Part shown: one piece after another, positions 57,815 through 64,000 of the stretch
How the letters are laid out: the number at the start of each line of letters is the position of its first letter
Position numbering within the stretch: the first letter of the stretch is position 1
Assembly (NCBI RefSeq): GCF_007000325.2
Contig: NZ_CP117267.1
Coordinates: forward strand, 2,480,001-2,544,000
DNA: 64,000 nucleotides
Direction of reading: 5' to 3'
Source of the DNA: Rhizobium rhododendri
Lineage (GTDB): Bacteria; Pseudomonadota; Alphaproteobacteria; Rhizobiales; Rhizobiaceae
The notes under the pieces: generated by a model
What the model saw: the letters and a program-made list of their open reading frames with translations, nothing else
Told to the model about the DNA's origin: nothing
Databases searched by the model: none
Position numbers and translations under genes: made by a program

Positions 57815-58405
57815 TCAGGCCGCGCGGCGCGATTTGGCCTGCGTGAGCCTGCGGCCGTTGGCGACCAGCATGCCTGCAGCACCTTCCAGCCATGCGTCCT
57901 TCAGTTCCAGCGCCAGGAAACGATGACGCTCGAATGGGCCGGGCATGACGAGATGGCACGCTTTTTCGGCAAAGAAGCCAAAGCGTTCGTAATAGGCGGG
58001 ATCGCCGACCAGCAAGATGGCACCATGGCCGCGCTGCTTCGCCTCGAGAATGGCAGCCCGCATCAGGGCCGCACCAATGCCCTTGCCCTCGTGGTCCGAA
58101 TCAACAGCGAGAGGCCCGAGCAACAGGGCATCGACGGCCTGTGTTTCGCGGTTCACACCGGCCTCGATGTTCCAGAGACGCACGGTCCCGATGACATGGC
58201 CGCTGCGGTCGCGGGCAACAAGTGCCAGGCCTTCGGCCGGAATGCAGCCGCGACGCAGCTTTTCGGAGGATTTCCGTGTGCGACCGGCACCCATGGCGCG
58301 GTTCAGCAGGTTCTCGCGGGCAACGACGTCGCCTGCGTTTTCGTGGTCGATTGCGAAAGTGGACGGCGCAAAGAGTGCGCGTACAGAATCAAGAACAGCG
58401 GCCAT
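57815..58405 (-). CDS. GNAT family N-acetyltransferase (YhbS-like)
   Basis: 196 residues. The acetyl-CoA binding motif A is complete: GPLAVDSDHEGKGIGAALMR near residue 97, and motif B region GAILLVGDPAYYERFGFFAE near 128. This layout (LLLGPLAV and GDPAYYERFGF) is that of YhbS-type acetyltransferases with unknown small-molecule substrates. The protein ends in an Arg/Ala tail. It is a single gene; odc2 lies upstream on the same strand behind its own stem-loop. Confidence 0.87.
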   Translation of the reverse strand: MAAVLDSVRALFAPSTFAIDHENAGDVVARENLLNRAMGAGRTRKSSEKLRRGCIPAEGLALVARDRSGHVIGTVRLWNIEAGVNRETQAVDALLLGPLAVDSDHEGKGIGAALMRAAILEAKQRGHGAILLVGDPAYYERFGFFAEKACHLVMPGPFERHRFLALELKDAWLEGAAGMLVANGRRLTQAKSRRAA

Positions 58406-58465
58406 ATCGGCCTCCCGTACCCAATACCGTTATGAGCGGCGGTGAATGAAAATTGTGAAGGTGCC

Positions 58466-58485
58466 GCCCCGGTCTTTCCCGGGGC
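58466..58485 (-). terminator. Stem-loop after odc2
   Basis: GCCCCGG (58466-58472) pairs with CCGGGGC (58479-58485) on a 6-nt loop, 14 bp behind the odc2 stop on the minus strand. It is GC-rich but lacks a clear T-run. Confidence 0.5.
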
Positions 58486-58498
58486 CGGCGAAGTCGAC

Positions 58499-59632
58499 CT
58501 AGATGACGTAGGACTTCAGCGGGTCGAACCCGTTGAAAGCCACAGCCGAATAGGTCGTCGTATAGGCGCCGGTGCCTTCGATGAACACCTCGTCGCCGAT
58601 CGTCAGAGACAATGGCAGCGGATAGAGGTTCTTCTCATAGAGCACGTCGGCCGAATCGCAGGTCGGGCCGGCAATGATGCAAGGCTCCATTTCGTCGCCG
58701 TCGCGCTCGGTGCGGATCGGATAGCGAATGGCTTCGTCCATCGTCTCGGCGAGACCGCCGAACTTGCCGATGTCGAGGAAAACCCAGCGGGCTTCGTCAT
58801 TGTCCGACTTCTTCGAGATCAGCACGACTTCCGCCTTGATGACGCCGGCGTTGCCGACCATGCCGCGACCTGGCTCGATGATCGTCTTCGGGATCTGGTT
58901 GCCGAAGTGATCGCGCAGGCTCTGGTTGATGGCCTTGCCATAGGCTTCGGCAGCAGGAACGTCGCGCAGGTACTTGGTCGGAAATCCACCGCCCATGTTG
59001 ACCATCTGCAGGTGGATGCCCTGCTTGCCCAGCGAAACGAACACGCGCTTGGCATCGGCAAGAGCCGAGTCCCAGGCATCGACCTTGGTCATCTGCGAGC
59101 CGACGTGGAACGACACGCCATAGGATTCAAGGCCGAGCTGATGTGCATAGACGAGGACGTCGACTGCCATCTGCGGAACGCAGCCGAACTTGCGCGACAG
59201 AGGCCATTCGGCACCTTCGCCATCCGTCAGCACACGGCAGAATACGCGGGCGCCAGGAGCGGCTCGGGCCATCTTCTCGACTTCTTCATGGCTGTCCACG
59301 GCAAAAAGGCTGACACCGAGTGCATGCGCACGGGCGATGTCGCGTTCCTTCTTGATCGTGTTGCCGAAAGAGATGCGAGCAGGCGTTGCGCCAGCGTCGA
59401 GCGCCATTTCGACTTCGGCGACAGACGCGCAATCGAAGTTGGAGCCCATGCCGGCCAGAAGCTTCAACACTTCAGGAGCCGGGTTTGCCTTGACGGCATA
59501 ATAGATCGAGCTGTCCGGCATGGCGTGGCGGAAAGCATGAAAATTGTCGCGGACCACGTCGAGATCCAGCACTAGGCAAGGGCCGTCGGGACGTCGGGTT
59601 GCGAGAAAGTCGCGGATGCGCTGAGTGGTCAT
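58499..59632 (-). CDS. odc2: Ornithine/lysine decarboxylase (alanine-racemase fold)
   Basis: 377 residues from ATG 59632, behind GAAGGGA, a length equal to rhizobial Odc2. The PLP lysine is in YYAVKANPAPEVL near residue 50. NMGGGFPTKY gives the glycine-rich phosphate loop, EPGRGMVGNAG the third PLP block, and GPTCDSADVLYEK near 323 has the catalytic Cys of eukaryote-like decarboxylases. It makes putrescine (and perhaps cadaverine), the first step towards homospermidine. The 5' region is a long structured leader that probably regulates it by polyamine level. A TTG at 59647 is the rejected longer start. Confidence 0.92.
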   Translation of the reverse strand: MTTQRIRDFLATRRPDGPCLVLDLDVVRDNFHAFRHAMPDSSIYYAVKANPAPEVLKLLAGMGSNFDCASVAEVEMALDAGATPARISFGNTIKKERDIARAHALGVSLFAVDSHEEVEKMARAAPGARVFCRVLTDGEGAEWPLSRKFGCVPQMAVDVLVYAHQLGLESYGVSFHVGSQMTKVDAWDSALADAKRVFVSLGKQGIHLQMVNMGGGFPTKYLRDVPAAEAYGKAINQSLRDHFGNQIPKTIIEPGRGMVGNAGVIKAEVVLISKKSDNDEARWVFLDIGKFGGLAETMDEAIRYPIRTERDGDEMEPCIIAGPTCDSADVLYEKNLYPLPLSLTIGDEVFIEGTGAYTTTYSAVAFNGFDPLKSYVI

Positions 59633-59639
59633 GGTTAGT

Positions 59640-60050
59640 CCCTTCAATACAGGCTCCGGCGGTCAGACCGGAGGACAAAGGGCATACGCGAATCCACGCT
59701 AGGACCCAGCCGGTGGAGACCCCGGATCCTTGACGAACGCACGATGCTCGATCAGTGAACCAACGCCACAGGATGGCATAGGTTCGGCTTTGTCTGCCTT
59801 GGATTGGAGGTTTCCCTACCGCACTTCCGGCAATGATGGTGTGCCTCTTCAGTAACCCCGGCTGATGGAAAGCCGGAAGAGAACAAAAAGGCCCGCACCG
59901 TCGTTGCTTCAGATGTCCTCGCATTTCTCGGAAGGCCGAGATAGCGACTGGAGGGGTTAATTCCAGGTACCTTACCGTATCCTCACCAATTAGAGGACCA
60001 GCGGACACCCATGGGCACGTGCGACTTTGGGCTGACCGGGAGATAAGAAC
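59640..60050 (-). ncRNA. Structured 5' leader of odc2, probable speF element
   Basis: This region of about 410 nt upstream of the decarboxylase gene has no coding sequence but contains several hairpins on the minus strand, such as CCGGCT/AGCCGG at 59858-59876, followed (3' to 5' in plus coordinates) by a T-rich run (59881-59894 as AAAAAGG on plus). A conserved leader called speF is known upstream of alpha-proteobacterial ornithine decarboxylase genes and has about this length. Position, length and structure fit; I could not align it to the model. The outer limits are approximate. The remaining 60051-60277 holds the promoter regions of this gene and of the divergent lysR gene. Confidence 0.5.
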
Positions 60051-60277
60051 ATTCGTTGTAACAATCAAGAATTTTCTTGGCTAAAGGCAAAAAAAATGCG
60101 CGGCGTCAACTGGATGCCGGAAATCCTTGCTGACGAGGGCGAAAAGCCCTCCGAATGATGGAGCAAAGTGCTGGCTCCAAGACCGCCACGCTTGGCTGAG
60201 GGCATATGGTAAAACTTGACACCAACCCGGGATTCGTCATGGGTCTATCCGGTTGAAGAACAGGATTACCACGAAAA

Positions 60278-61171
60278 ATGGACACCCTCACCCGCATACG
60301 CGCCTTCATCGATGTCGTCGAAGCCGAGGGTTTTTCGGCCGCCGCCCGCAAGACCGGGCGCTCGAAGGCGTTGCTGTCGAAATATGTGCGGGAACTCGAA
60401 GACGAACTCGGCGCGCTGCTGCTGAACCGAACCACCCGGCAATTCTCGATGACGGAAGCTGGCCACACCTATTTTCGCACCGCCTCCGATATCCTGAAAG
60501 AGATCGACAATCTCGCCGACCTCGTCCGTGAAAACAACGTCCAGCTCAAAGGGCGGCTGAAGGTCTCGGTGCCGCGCACCTTCATGGATGCGGATGTCGG
60601 CCAGTCGCTGATCGACTTTGCCAAGGAAAACCCGGATCTTTCGCTGGAGATCGCTGCAGAGGACCGCTTCGTCGACCTGATCGAGGAGGGCTTCGATGTC
60701 GCCGTCCGTGTTACGAAACTCGAGGATTCCGGCATGATCGCCCGGAAAATCTCGGATTTTCGCGTGCATATCTGCGCCACGCAGGAGTTTCTCGACCGCC
60801 ATCAACCCCTCGATCATCCGAGCGACCTTTCCCGCATCCCCTTCATCATCGACACCAACAACCGTGCGCAGGGCAGCATCCGATTTTGCAACCCCGACAG
60901 CACCTGGTTCAATGTCCCCATCACCGGCCCGATGGAGGTCAACAGCCCGCATGCAACATTGCGCGCCGCGCTGGCCGGCATCGGTTTTGCCATCGTACCA
61001 GACTTTATCGCCCGCAAGAGCATCGAGAGCGGCGCACTGGTGACATTGTTCAACGACTACATACCGACAGATCGCGGCATCTACGCCGTCTACCCGCATC
61101 GGCGCTACCTGCCAGCAAAGGTACGCATCTTCGTCGACTACCTGCACAACTGGTTTCGCAAGAACGGCTAG
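60278..61171 (+). CDS. LysR family transcriptional regulator
   Basis: 297 residues. The winged helix-turn-helix occupies the first 60 residues (MDTLTRIRAFIDVVEAEGFS, AAARKTGRSKALLSKYVREL, LLNRTTRQFSMTEAGHTYF), and the co-inducer domain follows (LKGRLKVSVPRTF, FDVAVRVTKLEDSGMIARKI, GIGFAIVPDFIARKSIESGA). It lies between odc2 (divergent) and the DUF1007/NicO pair (same strand, 91 bp later). It could control either, or a distant gene. The proximal ATG lacks a strong binding site, but no other start fits the HTH. Confidence 0.9.
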   Translation: MDTLTRIRAFIDVVEAEGFSAAARKTGRSKALLSKYVRELEDELGALLLNRTTRQFSMTEAGHTYFRTASDILKEIDNLADLVRENNVQLKGRLKVSVPRTFMDADVGQSLIDFAKENPDLSLEIAAEDRFVDLIEEGFDVAVRVTKLEDSGMIARKISDFRVHICATQEFLDRHQPLDHPSDLSRIPFIIDTNNRAQGSIRFCNPDSTWFNVPITGPMEVNSPHATLRAALAGIGFAIVPDFIARKSIESGALVTLFNDYIPTDRGIYAVYPHRRYLPAKVRIFVDYLHNWFRKNG

Positions 61172-61262
61172 GCTCCCTGCCACACTTGGACCGGTCCCAA
61201 TTCCGTCTCATTTTTTCACGAAGTTGCACCATGAACGATGACCTGCGATGCGCCGAGGGCTC

Positions 61263-61907
61263 ATGAATAAAACAACCCTCCTGCTCGCCGCAATGCTGTT
61301 GCTGGCGCCCGCCGCAGCATTTGCCCACCCGCATATTTTCGTGCAGGCGCGGCTTGAGGTGGTGGCCGGCGATGACGGCAACGTCAAGGAGCTTCAGAAT
61401 GTCTGGCGGTTCGACGAGGTATTCTCGTCTTCGGTGCTGATGGATTTCGACAAGAACGCCAACCTGAAGCTCGACCCGGACGAACTGACTGCAGTCGGCG
61501 CCACCGTGCGCGATTCGCTTGCCGACTACGATTACTACGTGAACATGTCGTTGAACGGAAAGGCGATTAAGGTGAACAAGCCTGATGTCATTCACGTCGA
61601 CTACAAGGACGGACAGTTGTTGATGTTCTTCAAGGTCTCGCCGGCAGAGCCGATGCCGATGAAGGGTAACCGACTTTCCTTCGGCATCTACGACCCGACG
61701 CTCTACACCTCGATCGACTTCCCGACAGACGGCGACCTCGTGACCATCGGAAGCACCTTCAAATCCTGCACCACGAAGGTCGTGCGCCCCGACCCGGACG
61801 AGGTTATCGCCGAGAACAAGTCATCGCTGACCGACGCCTTCTTCAACGACCCCACCGGGACGACCATGTCGAAACTGTTTGCAACACGGATCGATGCCCA
61901 ATGCTGA
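61263..61907 (+). CDS. DUF1007 family periplasmic protein
   Basis: 214 residues. A Sec signal peptide (MNKTTLLLAAMLLLAPAAAF, cleaved before HPH) exposes the family-defining HPHIFVQARLEV at the mature N-terminus, which is a likely amino-terminal metal-binding site. The remainder is beta-rich with WRFDEVFSSSVLMDFDKNAN and LSFGIYDPTLYTSIDF. DUF1007 genes are found next to NicO-type transporters, as here (7-bp overlap), so it is probably the periplasmic partner of that exporter. ATG 61263 has GAGGG four bases away; ATG 61248 would precede the signal with five residues. Confidence 0.85.
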   Translation: MNKTTLLLAAMLLLAPAAAFAHPHIFVQARLEVVAGDDGNVKELQNVWRFDEVFSSSVLMDFDKNANLKLDPDELTAVGATVRDSLADYDYYVNMSLNGKAIKVNKPDVIHVDYKDGQLLMFFKVSPAEPMPMKGNRLSFGIYDPTLYTSIDFPTDGDLVTIGSTFKSCTTKVVRPDPDEVIAENKSSLTDAFFNDPTGTTMSKLFATRIDAQC

Positions 61908-62980
61908 ACCGCCGCCTTGCCTTTGCGTCGCTTGCAGTTGCGCTCCTCCTCGCCGCAACCGGCCTCGCGCACGCCACCGGGTCGCCTCTCGGCATCGGCA
62001 CCGCTGAACCGAGCTTCCAACCAATCGGCGGCCCTCTTGCGCCAATCTTCCTTTACGTCAACGACCAGCAACAGGCGTTTTACCGCGCCCTGACCCAATC
62101 GATCGGCGCCATGCGCAAGGATCCTTGGCAGCTCTCGACATTGATCGGATTATCCTTCGCCTACGGAATTTTCCACGCGGCCGGTCCCGGCCACGGCAAG
62201 GCGGTGATCTCGTCCTACATGGTTGCGAACGAGATCCAGTTGAAACGCGGCATCGCGATTTCCTTCGTGTCCGCCTTCGTCCAGGGCGTGGTTGCCATTG
62301 CCGTCGTTGGTGCCGCCTATTTCGTGCTGCGTGGCAGCGGCATCACCATGACCGAGGCGACCAACGCCATGGAGATCTCCTCCTTCGTGATGGTCATATT
62401 GTTCGGCTGCTGGCTGCTGTTTCGCAAATTGCGCTCAATGATGCGCGCCATGCCCGAGCGCCGCATGGAAATGGCGACCCCTGCCGGCCCTGTCAGCGTC
62501 GCGCTGTTCGACAGCGGTGCCTTCGCCCGCAACGACGCAACCGTGGCGTCTGCCGGCCAGTTTAACTGCGATGCCCCGACCCTTGGAACGGCCGGGGTGG
62601 TCTGCGAGGATTGCGGACGTGCGCACCTGCCCGATCCCTTGCTTCTGAAAGCGGAGCATTTCAGCGCGCGTGAAGCCTGGTCGGCCATTGTCGCCGTCGG
62701 CCTTCGCCCCTGCTCCGGCGCCCTGCTGGTCATGACCTTCGCAATGCTCAACGGGCTCCTGCTCGGCGGCGTGCTGTCGGTGTTCGCCATGTCGCTCGGC
62801 ACGGCCATCACCGTGTCGATGCTGGCGATCATGGCAGTCACTGCCAAGGGGCTCGCGATGCGCCTTGCCGGGCCGGGATCGGCAAAGTCCACCTGGGTGG
62901 GCAACGGCATAGAGCTTCTCGGCGCCGTCTTCGTGATTGTAACGGGTATCGTCCTGCTGGGCGCGTCGCTGCAGACCTAG
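61901..62980 (+). CDS. NicO/RcnA-like nickel/cobalt (metal) transporter
   Basis: 359 residues. After a hydrophobic N-terminal segment the family motifs appear: FAYGIFHAAGPGHGKAVISS near residue 85 and AVGLRPCSGALLVMTFAMLN near 267, in a core of about seven helices. Between the two halves is a loop of about 90 residues with CEDCGRAH, a possible metal site. RcnA/NicO proteins usually export Ni2+ or Co2+. The gene overlaps the DUF1007 gene by 7 bp, so the pair is one operon. Zinc is an alternative substrate proposed for some DUF1007-linked members. Confidence 0.85.
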   Translation: MLNRRLAFASLAVALLLAATGLAHATGSPLGIGTAEPSFQPIGGPLAPIFLYVNDQQQAFYRALTQSIGAMRKDPWQLSTLIGLSFAYGIFHAAGPGHGKAVISSYMVANEIQLKRGIAISFVSAFVQGVVAIAVVGAAYFVLRGSGITMTEATNAMEISSFVMVILFGCWLLFRKLRSMMRAMPERRMEMATPAGPVSVALFDSGAFARNDATVASAGQFNCDAPTLGTAGVVCEDCGRAHLPDPLLLKAEHFSAREAWSAIVAVGLRPCSGALLVMTFAMLNGLLLGGVLSVFAMSLGTAITVSMLAIMAVTAKGLAMRLAGPGSAKSTWVGNGIELLGAVFVIVTGIVLLGASLQT

Positions 62981-62983
62981 AGA

Positions 62984-63199
62984 TCAGGACCGGTTGCGTC
63001 GCTGATATCTAGCCCGCAGCCAGAAGATCAGAAAAAAGCAGAGAATGACGGCGGCGCCGAAACCCGTCGCCAGCCAGGGTGAAAATTGACCGATCCACAA
63101 CACGGCATCCGGCATCAGGTACAGCACCGTACCAGCGCCGAGCAGGATGATCGCTGCAGCGATTGCTGACGATTGGTCTTCCGACTTTTTATCGGTCAA
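62984..63199 (-). CDS. Small two-helix membrane protein
   Basis: 71 residues starting at TTG 63199, with AAGGGG about eight bases upstream. Two hydrophobic helices (AIAAAIILLGAGTVLYLM and TGFGAAVILCFFLIFWL) flank a short loop, and the C-terminus is Arg-rich (RARYQRRNRS). I do not recognise the family. It converges on the NicO gene (3 bp between stops) and lies downstream of eda, possibly in one transcript. Confidence 0.6.
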   Translation of the reverse strand: MTDKKSEDQSSAIAAAIILLGAGTVLYLMPDAVLWIGQFSPWLATGFGAAVILCFFLIFWLRARYQRRNRS

Positions 63200-63259
63200 G
63201 CAGCTTACCCCTTGAAGCGCCGATGGCGCGACTGCGCGTCGGGAGCCGATCGATGGCGA

Positions 63260-63286
63260 ACTGCCGGTCCGACACGTGCCGGCAGT
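63260..63286 (-). terminator. Stem-loop after eda
   Basis: ACTGCCGG (63260-63267) and CCGGCAGT (63279-63286) form a perfect 8-bp stem with an 11-nt loop, 12 bp behind the eda stop on the minus strand. There is no T-run, so it may only reduce read-through into the small membrane protein gene. Confidence 0.45.
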
Positions 63287-63298
63287 CTCGAACGTGTA

Positions 63299-63937
63299 TC
63301 AGCCGCGCAGTGCCGCAGCTTCCGCCGCAAGCTTGGTGATGCCCGCCCAGTCGCCCGAAGCGATCAGTTCCTTTGGCGCCACCCAGGACCCGCCGACGCA
63401 GATGACGTTCGGCAACGACAGATAATCGCGGGCATTCTTCAGAGATACGCCGCCCGTCGGGCAGAACATCGTCCCGGCCAGCGGCGACGAAAGCGCCTTG
63501 AGATAGCCAGCACCGCCTGCCTGCTCGGCGGGGAAGAACTTCAACACCTGATAGCCCTCTTCGCGTAGCGCCATGACTTCGCTCGCGGTCGCCGCACCCG
63601 GCAGCAAGGGAACGCTCGACTGTCTCGCGACATCGAGCAACTCCTGCGTCGTGCCCGGGCTGACGATGAATTTCGAACCGGCTTCGACGGCCGCTTCCCA
63701 ATGGGCGACGTTGAGGATGGTACCGGCACCAACCTCGGCGCCTTCGACTTCGTCGGCCACGGCGCGCACCGCATCCAGAGCTGCCGCCGTGCGCATGGTG
63801 ATCTCGATCGCCTTCAGTCCACCGGCGACCAGGGCCCGGGCAAGCAAGACTGCCGACTTCACGTCGTCGACGATCAGCACCGGCACGACCGGTGCATATT
63901 GCAGGATGGCTAGCAGCTTTTCGGTTTTTTCACCCAT
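63299..63937 (-). CDS. eda: 2-dehydro-3-deoxy-phosphogluconate aldolase
   Basis: 212 residues, as in E. coli Eda. It cleaves KDPG to pyruvate and glyceraldehyde-3-phosphate, the last step of the Entner-Doudoroff pathway that rhizobia use for sugars. The Schiff-base lysine is in YQVLKFFPAEQAGG near residue 133, the catalytic Glu in KAIEITMRT near 45, and GAGTILN, VSPGTTQELL and FCPTGGVSLKNA complete the barrel. ATG 63937 follows GGAG by eight bases; a GTG three codons earlier is less likely. Upstream lies only window-edge sequence. Confidence 0.95.
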   Translation of the reverse strand: MGEKTEKLLAILQYAPVVPVLIVDDVKSAVLLARALVAGGLKAIEITMRTAAALDAVRAVADEVEGAEVGAGTILNVAHWEAAVEAGSKFIVSPGTTQELLDVARQSSVPLLPGAATASEVMALREEGYQVLKFFPAEQAGGAGYLKALSSPLAGTMFCPTGGVSLKNARDYLSLPNVICVGGSWVAPKELIASGDWAGITKLAAEAAALRG

Positions 63938-64000
63938 CGCCGACACTCCAGAAAACGATTGAATTTCAGACTTCGATAACCCTCCTGAACATCCTTGTCG

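Overview
The window looks like chromosomal DNA of a Rhizobiaceae member (Hyphomicrobiales, alpha-proteobacteria; Rhizobium/Agrobacterium/Neorhizobium type, genus not resolvable by eye). The reasons are high GC with dense, mostly syntenic genes, a glgP-glgB-glgC-glgA-pgm operon in the order known from Agrobacterium, a soxBDAG sarcosine oxidase operon, an aa3 oxidase subunit IV gene, a 377-residue ornithine/lysine decarboxylase, and rhizobial-type palindromic intergenic repeats. No rRNA, tRNA, intact transposase or CRISPR array was seen.

Layout. 0.2-3.1 kb: a SPINDLY-type O-GlcNAc transferase and a DUF3431-like gene. 3.2-6.2 kb: small uncharacterised genes (three secreted, one 32-residue membrane peptide, several short soluble proteins). 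6.5-9.3 kb: a DUF475 (TerC-like) membrane protein and manC, then a nested palindromic element. 9.7-16.3 kb: a three-gene amide-bond cluster (transglutaminase/DUF2126, ATP-grasp/alpha-E fusion, transglutaminase). 16.5-17.6 kb: an isolated TadG/vWA protein. 17.9-28.9 kb: the complete glycogen operon glgP-B-C-A-pgm-glgX. 29.0-31.1 kb: a MaoC hydratase, an alpha/beta hydrolase and its divergent TetR regulator with a visible operator. 31.2-36.6 kb: soxB-(palindromic repeat)-soxD-soxA-soxG.

36.7-41.7 kb is the accessory region: an AT-richer pair of convergent genes (three-Cys-motif DUF5131 protein and its partner TcmP), then an AraC regulator and a divergent short-chain dehydrogenase. The AraC/SDR pair is bracketed by two direct copies (about 177 bp) of what reads as the rpsU (ribosomal protein S21) leader, each running into a truncated rpsU start. 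This is the most unusual part of the window.

41.7-64 kb returns to chromosomal genes: a TPR lipoprotein, a DAO-type oxidoreductase, cytochrome oxidase subunit IV, a FeeM-like acyltransferase, a c-di-GMP protein with degenerate GGDEF and intact EAL, an orphan TRAP binding protein, a class-I amidotransferase hydrolase, a LacI regulator with a 2-hydroxyacid dehydrogenase, MarR/creatininase-family divergent genes, vapBC, a CobW-WD40 pair behind a candidate Zur box, an SHS-type MFS transporter, a GNAT acetyltransferase, odc2 behind a long structured leader (probable speF element), a LysR regulator, a DUF1007/NicO metal-export pair and eda.

All calls were made by reading sequence and translated motifs. 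No database search was run. Start sites were moved to internal codons where a Shine-Dalgarno sequence supports this.
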